From assembly GCF_018704125.1 (NCBI RefSeq), contig NZ_JAGTIS010000001.1, positions 1 to 64,000 on the forward strand: 64,000 bases of DNA, read 5' to 3'. Shown here in pieces: positions 1 to 8,967 of the stretch. Numbering within the stretch: the stretch's first letter is position 1; each line of letters opens with the position of its first letter. Origin of the DNA: Metapseudomonas boanensis. GTDB taxonomy: Bacteria > Pseudomonadota > Gammaproteobacteria > Pseudomonadales > Pseudomonadaceae. Both the position numbers and the translations under genes were made by a program. The notes below the pieces were generated by a model that saw only the letters and a list, made by a program, of their open reading frames with translations, ran no database searches and had not been told where the DNA came from.

Positions 1-1556
1 GGCGACCAGGCCGGAGCCGGCCGGGAAGCTGATGCCGATCGGGAAGCGGGTGTGCGAGTCACCGCCGGTGCCGACGGTGTCCGGCAGCAGCATGCGGTTC
101 AGCCAGCTGTGGATGATGCCGTCGCCCACCTTGAGCGAGACGCCACCGCGATTGCGCATGAAGTCAGGCAGGCTGTGGTGGGTGCGCACGTCCACCGGCT
201 TCGGATAGGCGGCGGTGTGGCAGAAAGACTGCATCACCAGGTCGGCGGAGAAGCCGAGGCAGGCGAGGTCTTTCAGCTCGTCGCGAGTCATCGGCCCCGT
301 GGTGTCCTGGGAGCCGACGGTGGTCATCTTCGGCTCGCAGTAGGTGCCTGGACGCACGCCCTGGCCTTCCGGCAGACCGCAGGCACGGCCGACCATCTTC
401 TGCGCCAGGGTGAAGCCCTTGCCGCTGTCGGCCGGGGATTCCGGCATGTTGAACAGGTCGGAAGCACCCAGGCCGAGCTCGGCACGGGCCTTCTCGGTCA
501 GGCCACGGCCGATGATCAGCGGGATACGGCCGCCGGCGCGAACTTCGTCCAGCAGCACGGGAGTCTTCAGTTCGAAGGTGGCCAGTTCCTCATCGCTGCC
601 ATGACGGCAGACTTTCCCGGCGTAGGGATAAACGTCGATCACATCGCCCATGTTGAGGTTGGCGACGTCGAATTCGATCGGCAGGGCGCCGGCGTCTTCC
701 ATGGTGTTGTAGAAGATCGGGGCGATCTTGTTGCCGAAGCAGAAGCCACCGGCGCGCTTGTTCGGCACGTTGGGGATGTCATCGCCGAAGAACCACAGCA
801 CCGAGTTGGTGGCGGACTTGCGGGAAGAGCCGGTGCCGACCACGTCACCGACGTAGGCGACCGGGAAGCCCTTGGCCTTGACCGCTTCGATCTGCTTCAG
901 CGGGCCGATGGCGCCGGGCTGGGCCGGTTCGATGCCGTCGCGGGCCATCTTCAGCATGGCCAGGGCATGCAGCGGGATATCCGGGCGGGACCAGGCGTCC
1001 GGGGCCGGGGACAGGTCGTCGGTGTTGGTTTCGCCGGGGACCTTGAACACGGTCAGGGTGACTTCTCGGCGAGCGCCGGCTTGGACTTGAACCACTCGCC
1101 ATCGGCCCAGGACTTGAGCACGGCTTGGGCGTCGGCGTTGCCTTGCTTGGCGCGTTCGGCGACGTCATGGAAGGCGTCGAACATCAGCAGGGTGTGCTTC
1201 AGTTGCTCGGCGGCGACAGAGGCCAGTGCGGCGTCGTCCAGCAGTTCCACCAGGGTGGCGATGTTGTAGCCGCCCTGCATGGTGCCCAGCAGTTCGGTGG
1301 CGCGGGCCTTGCTGATCAGCGGGGAATTGGCTTCGCCCTTGGCGATAGCGGAGAGGAAACCGGCTTTGACGTAGGCGGCTTCGTCGACGCCCGGCGGAAC
1401 ACGGTTGGTGATCAGGTCGAGGAGGAAGGCCTCTTCGCCGGCCGGCGGGTTCTTCAGCAGTTCGACCAGGCCTGCGGTTTGTTCGGCGTTCAACGCGAGG
1501 GGCGGGAGGCCTTCCTCCGCGCGTGCTTTCACATGTTGGATATAGGTTTCAAGCAC
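1..1556 (-). CDS. acnB: Aconitate hydratase B, 5' part, with an apparent one-base frameshift
   Basis: Cytosolic [4Fe-4S] TCA-cycle enzyme that interconverts citrate and isocitrate. A GTG at 1556 with CAGGAG about 8 nt upstream opens the AcnB N-terminal helical domain ([30 protein letters not shown]). This frame stops at TGA 1053-1055 after about 165 codons, right after ALAEK, where the family continues with a TVTVFKV-like stretch. From about 1063 a neighbouring frame runs open to the window edge and reads [34 protein letters not shown] and [16 protein letters not shown], all AcnB swivel and catalytic domain. One missing base near 1061-1066 explains the break. Pseudomonads rely on AcnB, so I favour a sequence error over a true pseudogene, but the bases as given are broken. 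The 3' part lies outside the window. Confidence 0.93.
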
Positions 1557-2257
1557 GGTGGAGTCTCCTGTCGTTGGTGCACATGGGCGAGTGTTCCGGT
1601 TTGGGGCGGATCGGCTTCTGCGAACGAAAAATGTAGGAGCAGAGTCTGCAATCGAGGATGACGACTCAGCGTTGCGGACTGTTGGTCTGCACCTACGAAA
1701 CTGTCCCCTTGCCGAGGGGTGATGATCTCTAGATGACGACTTTAGTGTCGACACATTGTCGGTTTGCTGGGGGAAAATAAGACTTATATTCGTTCTTGGC
1801 AATACAATTGTTGACACATTGGCTTGACCTACCCGTCTTCCACCCTTAGCCGAGGGGGGCGGTAACCGCCTGTCTGATTCATTCAGGAGCCCATGGCTTC
1901 GCTACACGCCAGCACAATGGCGGCGCTCTGGGGCGATTTCTGGCGCTATCCGCGAGGGGCGTGGGTTTCTGCCAAATTGCTAGTGGCATGTTTAGATAAT
2001 TCGATTATCCATCGCGGTCTTTGTAGGCTGGTTGCACTTCTCACATCCGAACGCAGCTCGCCCCGCCCCTATCCCGGAGGGCGAGGGGAGACCAGCGCTT
2101 GCTCGCTCGGATTGAAGTCCACGAACTTAGAAAACAGACCACTGGATCGATGCGCTTTCGAGCCTGCTGGAAACAGTGTTGTTGTGGCTCGAACCCCTGG
2201 CCGCCGCCAAGCGGTGATCCAAGTGGCGACCAAGGGGGCCGTTGCCTCCGGGATGTT
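1557..2257. other. Intergenic region upstream of acnB, with repeated motifs and no convincing gene
   Basis: This 701-bp stretch lies between the acnB start and the stop of the thiamine-diphosphate enzyme. It holds a 10-bp palindrome GTGTCGACAC (1745-1754). The motif TGTCGACACATTG (1746-1758) recurs as TGTTGACACATTG at 1809-1821, 63 bp away. It also holds the palindrome GGCGGTAACCGCC (1858-1870), a GATAAT-tcg-ATTATC dyad (1995-2009), and a degenerate REP-like segment around 1634-1700. An open frame from 1893 runs into the 3' end of the next gene on the opposite strand and resembles no protein I know. The acnB promoter should lie in this stretch. Confidence 0.5.
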
Positions 2258-3940
2258 TCAACGCCGGCTTTGTGCTTCGAGTCGAATCTGGCTGAGGGAC
2301 ATCCGCGGAGTGATTGCCTCCGGATCGATCCGGACTTCGATCAAGGATGGCTTGTCTGCGCCCAGGCAGCGCTCGAATGCCGGCGCGAAATCTGCGGTGC
2401 ACTCGACGGTTTCCCCGTGGAGTCCGTATGCCCGAGCCAAGGCCGCGAAATCAGGATTATGCAGGTCCGTGCCGCTGATCCGTCCGGGATAGGTGCGTTC
2501 CTGGTGCATGCGGATGGTGCCGTACATCCCGTTGTTGACGACGATGAAGATGACGTTGGCGCCGTAGCTCGCCGCGGTGGCGATCTCTTGCCCATTCATG
2601 AGGAAGCAGCCGTCGCCGGCGAACGAAACCACGGTACGTTCGGGGTAGGTGAGCTTTGCTGCCACGCCTGCCGGGACGCCATAACCCATCGATCCGTTGG
2701 TTGGGCCAAGTTGGGTTCGGAACTGCCGGTATTGGTAGAACCGTTGGACCCAGACGCAGTAGTTCCCAGCGCCGTTCGTGAGGATTGCATCGGCGGGCAG
2801 CTTCTCGCTCAGCCAGGAAATGATCTCGGCCATCTGGACTGGGCCAGGGGAAGGCTCGAAGTAGAGGTTCTCCCGGTAATTACGGTTGAGCGCCTCGGTC
2901 CAGTTCGCATGGCGGTTGCTGTCAATCTCCGGGAGTTCGGCGGCGAGCGCGGCAAACGAGACCATGCTGCTGTTGATCCCGAGAGTCGGCTGATAAACCC
3001 TCCCCAACTCTTCGATGCCAGGGTGAACATGCACCAGCGCCTGCTTGGGAGTGGGAATATCCAGCGTGGTGTAGCCGCCAGTGGACACCTCCCCCAGGCG
3101 TGAGCCAACGACGACCAGGAGATCGGAATCCTTGACGGCCTGAGTCAACTTCGGGCCGGCCGCGAATCCCAGGTCACCGACGTAGTTGGGATGTGTGTTA
3201 TCGAACAGGTCCTGACAGCGGAACGACGCTGCCACGGGAAGGTTGTGGCGCTCGGCGAAATGGCGGATATCCTCAACCGCTCGAGCGTTCCAGCCACCGC
3301 CACCGACAATCATCAGCGGGCGCTCGGCTTGATGCAGCAGATGCTGAAGCGCTCGCATCTCCGACGGGGCTGCATGTGGCTCCATGACGCGTGCCGGACC
3401 AGCATCCGCTACCTCGACGATGTCGGTGAGCATGTCTTCGGGGAGCGCTACGACTACCGGCCCGGGGCGGCCATTCATTGCCCGGTGGAAAGCCTGGCTG
3501 ACAAGCTCCGGAATCCGGCGCGTATCGTCGATCTGGACAACCCACTTGGCAAGAGCTCCGAACATCCTCCGGAAGTCGATTTCCTGAAACGCCTCGCGTT
3601 CCATCTGGTCCCGGGCAACCTGACCGATGAACAGGATCATCGGTGTGGAGTCCTGGAATGCCGTGTGCACGCCGACCGACGCGTTGGTCGCCCCGGGCCC
3701 TCGGGTCACGAAACAGATGCCCGGCTTTCCGGTCAGTTTGCCGTAGGCCTCGGCCATATACGCTGCGCCGCCCTCCTGCCGACACACGATGAGATCGATC
3801 TCATCCTTCGCATCGTAAAGCGCATCAAGGACGGCCAAATAGCTTTCACCAGGGACACAGAATGCGCGTTCGACACCGTTGATGCGCAACGCATCAACCA
3901 GTATCTGGCCTCCGTTTCGACTGTTTGCTGGCAGGTTCAT
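2258..3940 (-). CDS. Thiamine-diphosphate-dependent enzyme, acetolactate synthase large-subunit-like
   Basis: A 560-residue protein of normal length for the acetolactate synthase/benzoylformate decarboxylase superfamily. The N-terminal Pyr domain carries the catalytic Glu (CRQEGGAAYMAEAYGKLTG, E56) and RGPGATN. A central domain follows, then a C-terminal PP domain with the ThDP/Mg motif GDG at 442-444 and VVNNG about 25 residues later. Members decarboxylate 2-oxo acids or join them to an acceptor. It lies 152 bp downstream of hglS on the same strand, at the tail of the lysine-branch genes. No acetolactate synthase small subunit is adjacent, so a biosynthetic role is unlikely. A 2-oxo acid of this pathway could be the substrate, but that is inference. 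Superfamily is certain, substrate unknown. Confidence 0.85.
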   Translation of the reverse strand: MNLPANSRNGGQILVDALRINGVERAFCVPGESYLAVLDALYDAKDEIDLIVCRQEGGAAYMAEAYGKLTGKPGICFVTRGPGATNASVGVHTAFQDSTPMILFIGQVARDQMEREAFQEIDFRRMFGALAKWVVQIDDTRRIPELVSQAFHRAMNGRPGPVVVALPEDMLTDIVEVADAGPARVMEPHAAPSEMRALQHLLHQAERPLMIVGGGGWNARAVEDIRHFAERHNLPVAASFRCQDLFDNTHPNYVGDLGFAAGPKLTQAVKDSDLLVVVGSRLGEVSTGGYTTLDIPTPKQALVHVHPGIEELGRVYQPTLGINSSMVSFAALAAELPEIDSNRHANWTEALNRNYRENLYFEPSPGPVQMAEIISWLSEKLPADAILTNGAGNYCVWVQRFYQYRQFRTQLGPTNGSMGYGVPAGVAAKLTYPERTVVSFAGDGCFLMNGQEIATAASYGANVIFIVVNNGMYGTIRMHQERTYPGRISGTDLHNPDFAALARAYGLHGETVECTADFAPAFERCLGADKPSLIEVRIDPEAITPRMSLSQIRLEAQSRR

Positions 3941-4092
3941 GCGTGACTCCTAGGGCAAGGCAGCGGTGTAGTAGGGCGGTTGGAGGACGACTCTTTGTGG
4001 GTAATGGCCGTGTGGCGCTTCTGGTCGAGTTCCTTTGAGCTCAGGCGGCAATCCACCCGTTGTCGACTGCCGCCCGGCGCCAGCGTCCTCCG

Positions 4093-5490
4093 CTAGACGA
4101 GCGGCGGCAGTTGGAGGGTTGCGGCGCACTCGAGAATGGAACGCCGCTGGGTGGCTGCGTACAGTTCCAGTTCGTTGAGAACAGGAGCCTCCAGAGCGGC
4201 GTGGAAGCCGGCCTGGTTGGAGGTGATTTCATAACTGACCTGGGCGTTGTCGCCGAGGTTGGATTGGAAGATCCCTGCGGCACTTACCGGCAGGAAGTCC
4301 TCGTAAACGAGCGGTTCGAAATGGACATGGCCTGCGCTGATCAGGTCGTCCAGGGTGCGAGGCCGAACGACGTCGCTTCTCGCTGCAATCCCTTTCTCGG
4401 TGACGAAGTAGCGGAAGAAGGCGAGGCCTTGCTTTCTCATCTCCTCGTGGCTGTCGGGGAAGTCCTTGAAGTACTTCTCGAGCAGATCGTTGTAGCGCTT
4501 GGCGTTGTGTTCGCTTGGGAACTCTTTCAGTTCATCTCGAGTAGCGTTCAGCAGAAGGTCATACAGTGCCCGTCCTTTGGGGGTGAGGGCTGCGCCGCGC
4601 TGTTCGATCTCGCCGAAGCGCGCCGTGTGGCTGCCCTCGGCGCGGTCCTGGTCAACGAAGGCGACCTTTTCCTGGAGCGCCTTGAAGCTGGTCTGGCGCA
4701 GGAGAATCGGGCATCGGCGACGTGGCGGTCCCTCCACAACAGCTTTGGGAGTGATGCCGCATTTCGGCATGCCGGCCTGGATCTGATCGATGTCCAGCGT
4801 CCGTGGGGTCAGGTGATTGATATGAGGGCCTTTGAAGGCCACCACGTCCGCAATGAGACGGTGCTGATCATGCAGTTGGTTGTACTCGGCCGCGGTCACG
4901 GTTGCCTGAGTGTGCCAACGGAAGGTTTCCAGCGCTTCCTTCACGAACTCATTGGCGTCTGCCTCGCCGAGGCCGCCTTTGGCCTCGAACTTGGCAATCA
5001 ACTCTTTCACGCGCGGGGTGAAGATGTTGCGCTTGGCGAGGATGTGGGAGGCAAGTTCACGGAGCTCGGGGTTCTCGATCAGCTCCAGGCGCAGCAGGGA
5101 GGTGAAGACACGGAACGGACTGACTTGCAGCGAACTCTCGTGCACGGCACGGAAGGCAGTCGAGTGAACAGGAACACCGGCCGGGCTGAGGTCGTAGTAG
5201 CCAACCGGCTGCATCCCCATGACGGCGAAAAGGCGACGAATCGTGGCGAGCTCCTCGGCTGTCCCCACCCGTATCGCCCCGTGGCGCTCCATTGCCAGTC
5301 GGCTGATTTCGCCGGTCCAGCGCAGATGCTCTGCAATTTCAGGGGAATCTTCCATCACCTTCTTGTTGGTCTCTGCCACAAGGTCCAGCAGCGTGCCGTA
5401 GAGGGGAACTTCCGATTTGTACATATCAGACATGGCGCGTGAAAACTGGGCGCGAATTTCGTCTGGGCTGACGAACCCCTGGTCGTTCAT
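4093..5490 (-). CDS. hglS: 2-oxoadipate dioxygenase/decarboxylase (D-2-hydroxyglutarate synthase)
   Basis: DUF1338 (YdcJ) family, 465 residues. The family enzyme HglS of P. putida is an Fe(II) dioxygenase that converts 2-oxoadipate to D-2-hydroxyglutarate and CO2 in D-lysine catabolism. The start at 5490 is chosen because AGGAG lies 10 nt upstream and the protein then opens MNDQGFVSPDE; the frame extends 29 codons further without a better site. With this start, His70, Arg74, His226 and Glu294 fall where I recall the metal ligands and substrate-binding arginine of P. putida HglS (MERHGAIR, GPHINHLT, ARFGEIEQ). It precedes ydiJ in the pathway and is followed by the thiamine-diphosphate enzyme on the same strand. 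Function is well supported by family, residues and neighbours. Confidence 0.93.
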   Translation of the reverse strand: MNDQGFVSPDEIRAQFSRAMSDMYKSEVPLYGTLLDLVAETNKKVMEDSPEIAEHLRWTGEISRLAMERHGAIRVGTAEELATIRRLFAVMGMQPVGYYDLSPAGVPVHSTAFRAVHESSLQVSPFRVFTSLLRLELIENPELRELASHILAKRNIFTPRVKELIAKFEAKGGLGEADANEFVKEALETFRWHTQATVTAAEYNQLHDQHRLIADVVAFKGPHINHLTPRTLDIDQIQAGMPKCGITPKAVVEGPPRRRCPILLRQTSFKALQEKVAFVDQDRAEGSHTARFGEIEQRGAALTPKGRALYDLLLNATRDELKEFPSEHNAKRYNDLLEKYFKDFPDSHEEMRKQGLAFFRYFVTEKGIAARSDVVRPRTLDDLISAGHVHFEPLVYEDFLPVSAAGIFQSNLGDNAQVSYEITSNQAGFHAALEAPVLNELELYAATQRRSILECAATLQLPPLV

Positions 5491-5757
5491 GGTGAAGAGA
5501 TCTCCTGGACTCAATAATGGAACCACTAAACCGAGCAGCAACGGCGGCGGTATGGTCAGGATTCTGATCAGCTTCAAATCCGCTTACAAACGACATCTCC
5601 TCAGTACTTCATTCCTCTGGGTAATGAAGTGGCCGTAATGACTGCGGCCTGTTGTCAGGTCCGTTGTTTTCTTCAGTCAAAAGCAACCCTGCCGACCATG
5701 AATGATGGACGGGAGCAAGCCGATGACGGCGAGAAGATTGGTGCTTTGGGCGCAGGC

Positions 5758-5822
5758 ACGTGGTGCGTATGGCGCACCCTCGACCGCGTGCAGTGCCCAG
5801 TAGGGTGCGCTGTGCGTAGTGG
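5758..5822. repeat. Inverted REP-like pair between hglS and ydiJ
   Basis: Two copies of a GGTGCGCACGGCGCACCCT-type repeat face each other. GGTGCGTATGGCGCACCCT (5762-5780) faces AGGGTGCGCTGTGCG (5802-5816), giving a 9-bp perfect core stem (5772-5780 with 5802-5810). The pair sits in the 413-bp gap between hglS and ydiJ (5491-5903), where I see no gene. Such pairs are common in pseudomonad intergenic DNA. Confidence 0.65.
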
Positions 5823-5862
5823 ATGTTGCGTACTGATGCGATCCGCTGGAAACCAACCAGAA

Positions 5863-5890
5863 GGCCCCTGGCCAGCTACGGCCAGGAGCC
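5863..5890 (-). terminator. Possible terminator after ydiJ
   Basis: Just past the ydiJ stop on the minus strand, a hairpin forms with arms 5863-5873 and 5880-5890. It has ten pairs, one mismatch and a 6-nt loop. The following minus-strand bases are moderately T-rich (TTCTGGTTGGTTT) without a clean run, so termination efficiency is uncertain. If it works, hglS would need its own promoter in the rest of the gap. Confidence 0.45.
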
Positions 5891-5903
5891 CAGAGGCCTG
5901 GAG

Positions 5904-8900
5904 CTAGGCCGTGGTCAGGTGCTTCAGAAGGGCCTGCACGGGGTGAGTAAGATCGACTGCACTCAGCCGACTCGCCTGGCTGCGACATGAGTAACCATTC
6001 GCAAGCAGTCGGTCAGGGGGACCGTATGTCTCGATGGCCACTTTCCAGGAGAGGTCGAAGATCTTCTCGGAGGTCTCTCGATTTGCGGTCTCATGTCCGT
6101 ATGTTCCGGACATGCCACAGCAACCCGTCGATATCATCTTGAGATTGAGCCCCAGCCGCTTGAATACCTCAGTCCAGAGCGTTACCGCGGCGGGGGCATT
6201 GGTCTTCTCGGTGCAATGGCTCAGCAAGTAGTAGTCATGCCCAGGCAGCAGCGCGCCACCACGGGGGGCGATGGGTGCTTTGTCCAGTGCCTCGATCAAC
6301 CATTCCTGTGGCAGCAGGACTTCGGGGGCTTCATGGCCCAGGAGCTTCTTGTACTCCTGGCGATATACCAGGGTCATGGCGGGATCCAGGCCGACCAGCT
6401 TCACGCCATGGCTGCTGAGGCCATTGAGCATGGCGGCGTTCTTGCGTGCGGCTTTCTCGAATGCGCCCAGGAAACCCAGGACCTGCAACGGCTTGCCATT
6501 CGGCAGGAAGGGCGCAATCAGGACTTTGAAACCGAGCCGCGAGAGCGTTTCGATCAGGTCGATGAATACCTCAGTCTCGAAGTAGCGGGTAAATGCATCC
6601 TGGACCAGGATGACGCTGCGCTCGCGCTCCTGCTCCGGGATCGCGGCCAGCGTCTCGGGGCTTGCGGTTTCGATTCCCCAGCGTTCCAGTGTGGGTCGCA
6701 GGTCTGTCCGGCTGATCAACGGGCTATCCACCATTCCCGCATGGTTTTTCAGAAGCGCTTTGGTGACACCCGATTGCATGAGGGTGTTGTAGACCGACGG
6801 CGCTTTTGAAAGGTACGGAATGGTGAACTCCAGTGACCCGATCAGGTAGTCCTTGAGTGGGCGCAGATAGCGGCTGTAGTAGAGCTCCAGGAAGCGGGAC
6901 CTGAACTCGGGGACGTTGATTTTCACCGGGCACTGCCCAGCACAGGATTTGCACGCCAGGCAGCCTGACATGGCGTCGAAGACTTCATGGGAGAAGTCCT
7001 GCTCCCCACGGCGTTTGTTCAGCGTGTGCCGGACCTTGCCGAGAAGTCCGGTGGAGAGGGAGGAGGTTCTTATCCGGCCAGCTGCCTGGAGGACGTCGAC
7101 ACCCTCCTGCCCCTGAAGGCGGAGCCATTCCCTCACCAGCGATGCCCTTCCCTTGGGGGACTGGGTTCGTTCGCGCGTTGCCTTCCAGGATGGGCACATT
7201 GCATCAAGGGGGTCGTAGTTGTAGCAGGCCCCATTGCCGTTACAGTGAACGGCCGAGCTGTAGCTCTGCCAAACTCGCTCATCGATCTGGCGGTCCAGCT
7301 CGCCTCGTGTCGTGACCTCGTCGATTTTCAGCAGCTCATTTGCCGAGCCGAGCGGGGTGGCAATCTTGCCGGGGTTCAACTGATTGAACGGGTCGAATGC
7401 CGCCTTGATGGCTTGCAGTGCCGGGTAAAGCGTGCCGAAAAATCTGGGCGCGTATTCCGAGCGCACACCTTTCCCGTGCTCGCCCCACAGCAGGCCGCCG
7501 TATTTGTGCGTCAGCTGGGCCACAGCATCGGTGAGGGGGCGCACCAGCGCTGCTTGCGCCGGGTCTTTCATGTCGAGAGCCGGGCGGACGTGCAGTACCC
7601 CGGCGTCGACGTGGCCAAACATGCCGTACTGCAAGTTGAAGCTGTCGAGCAAAGCGCGGAATTCGGCAATGAAGTCCGCCAGTGACTCGGGCGGAACCGC
7701 GGTGTCCTCCACGAAGGGTTGCGGTCTGACCTCGCCCTCGACGTTGCCAAGCAGGCCAACGGCGCGTTTGCGCATCATGTAGACGCGAGCGACAGACGAG
7801 GCTCCGCTCGCAAGGGTATGCCCGATTCGCCTGACACTGGTGTCCTGCTGCAGGTGCTCGATGAAGGAGCCAACCCTAGCTTCAAGGGCTGCAAGGTCAT
7901 CGCCACTGAATTCGACCAGGTTGATGCCAAGCGTCGGGGTTACAGGGTCTGCCGGGAAGTATTCGGCGACCTCGTGCCAGACGATGTCCTGCATGGCGAG
8001 ACCGAGCACTTTCGAGTCGACCGTTTCAATGGAGAGCGGCGCCAAGGCCATCAGCGCCTGGGCATCGCGCAGTGCTTCCATGAAGCTGGCGTAGGAGACG
8101 TTGACCAGGGCCGAGTGCTTCGGGATAGGGAGAACGTTCAGCTTCGCCTCGACGACGAAGCCAAGCGACCCCTCTGATCCGCACAGGATGTTGGTCAGAT
8201 TGACGCGGCCGTCAGCATCGCGAATGTGTGCGAGGTCGTATCCGGTGAGGCAGCGATTGAGCTTGGGGAAGCTGGCTTCGATGAGCTCGGCGTGCTCTTC
8301 GTGAACAGCCAGAATGGCCTTGTGGACTTTGCCCAGCCGCCCAGGGTTAGCGACCATCCTGTCGAGCTCTTCGGCAGCCAAGGGGCCGGTACTGAGCCGA
8401 TGACCGCCGAGCAGGACGGTATCCAGTGCCAGAACGTGGTCTCGGGTTTTCCCATAGGTGCAGCTGCCCTGGCCACTGGCATCGGTGTTGATCATTCCAC
8501 CGATGGTCGCGCGGTTCGAGGTCGACAACTCCGGGGCGAAAAAGAGTCCGTGAGGCTTCAAGGCAGCGTTGAGCTGATCCTTCACCACGCCGGCTTGCAC
8601 GCGCACCCAGCGTTGATCGACGTTGATCTCGAGGATCCTGTTCATGTTCCTGGAGAGATCGACGACCAGGCCATGGGTCAGCGACTGGCCGTTGGTTCCC
8701 GTGCCACCACCCCTGGGGGTGATGACGATTTCCCGATACTCCGGTTCTGCAGCCAGCGCTGCGATGAGCTGTACATCCTCGATGCTCAGGGGAAACAGCG
8801 CCGCTTGTGGCAGGCGCTGGTAGATCGAGTTGTCGGTCGCCAGCACCGTGCGGTTTCCATAATCCGGAGTGATCTCCCCCTGGAAGCCGCGATCCTTGAG

Positions 8901-8963
8901 CGACGCAAGGAAGGCGCGGTAGAGCCTGGTGGGTTCTACCGGTGTAGCAAGTCGGGCAATCAT
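5904..8963 (-). CDS. ydiJ: D-2-hydroxyglutarate dehydrogenase, FAD/Fe-S (YdiJ type)
   Basis: A 1019-residue FAD and iron-sulfur oxidoreductase. Domains in order: FAD-binding PCMH domain (about 45-290; PRGGGTGTNGQSL, GGMINTDASGQGSCTYGKT), FAD-oxidase C-terminal domain (to about 540; FGHVDAGVLHVRP), a Cys-rich region (CNGNGACYNYD), a ferredoxin-type pair (CLACKSCAGQCPV) and a CCG domain near the end (STGCCGMSGTYGHE). In P. putida the YdiJ protein oxidises D-2-hydroxyglutarate to 2-oxoglutarate, the step after HglS. It starts 4 nt after the aminotransferase stop on the same strand, so the two are probably co-transcribed and translationally coupled. Here the gene sits beside hglS, whereas I recall it unlinked in P. 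putida KT2440. Confidence 0.9.
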   Translation of the reverse strand: MIARLATPVEPTRLYRAFLASLKDRGFQGEITPDYGNRTVLATDNSIYQRLPQAALFPLSIEDVQLIAALAAEPEYREIVITPRGGGTGTNGQSLTHGLVVDLSRNMNRILEINVDQRWVRVQAGVVKDQLNAALKPHGLFFAPELSTSNRATIGGMINTDASGQGSCTYGKTRDHVLALDTVLLGGHRLSTGPLAAEELDRMVANPGRLGKVHKAILAVHEEHAELIEASFPKLNRCLTGYDLAHIRDADGRVNLTNILCGSEGSLGFVVEAKLNVLPIPKHSALVNVSYASFMEALRDAQALMALAPLSIETVDSKVLGLAMQDIVWHEVAEYFPADPVTPTLGINLVEFSGDDLAALEARVGSFIEHLQQDTSVRRIGHTLASGASSVARVYMMRKRAVGLLGNVEGEVRPQPFVEDTAVPPESLADFIAEFRALLDSFNLQYGMFGHVDAGVLHVRPALDMKDPAQAALVRPLTDAVAQLTHKYGGLLWGEHGKGVRSEYAPRFFGTLYPALQAIKAAFDPFNQLNPGKIATPLGSANELLKIDEVTTRGELDRQIDERVWQSYSSAVHCNGNGACYNYDPLDAMCPSWKATRERTQSPKGRASLVREWLRLQGQEGVDVLQAAGRIRTSSLSTGLLGKVRHTLNKRRGEQDFSHEVFDAMSGCLACKSCAGQCPVKINVPEFRSRFLELYYSRYLRPLKDYLIGSLEFTIPYLSKAPSVYNTLMQSGVTKALLKNHAGMVDSPLISRTDLRPTLERWGIETASPETLAAIPEQERERSVILVQDAFTRYFETEVFIDLIETLSRLGFKVLIAPFLPNGKPLQVLGFLGAFEKAARKNAAMLNGLSSHGVKLVGLDPAMTLVYRQEYKKLLGHEAPEVLLPQEWLIEALDKAPIAPRGGALLPGHDYYLLSHCTEKTNAPAAVTLWTEVFKRLGLNLKMISTGCCGMSGTYGHETANRETSEKIFDLSWKVAIETYGPPDRLLANGYSCRSQASRLSAVDLTHPVQALLKHLTTA

Positions 8964-8967
8964 GGTT

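Noticed and set aside
52-1269. 405-codon plus-strand open frame
   Set aside because: It is the antisense shadow of acnB; its residues match no family and the minus strand encodes AcnB in two frames across it.
1995-2009. GATAAT-tcg-ATTATC as a Fur box
   Set aside because: The half-sites resemble Fur hexamers but the spacing is 3 bp instead of that in the 19-mer, and no iron gene is adjacent.
1893-2492. 199-codon plus-strand open frame in the acnB upstream region
   Set aside because: No recognisable domain, no clear ribosome site, and it runs into the thiamine-diphosphate enzyme gene on the other strand.
5677-5988. 103-codon minus-strand frame between hglS and ydiJ
   Set aside because: It overlaps the 3' end of ydiJ and crosses the REP-like pair and hairpin; composition looks non-coding.
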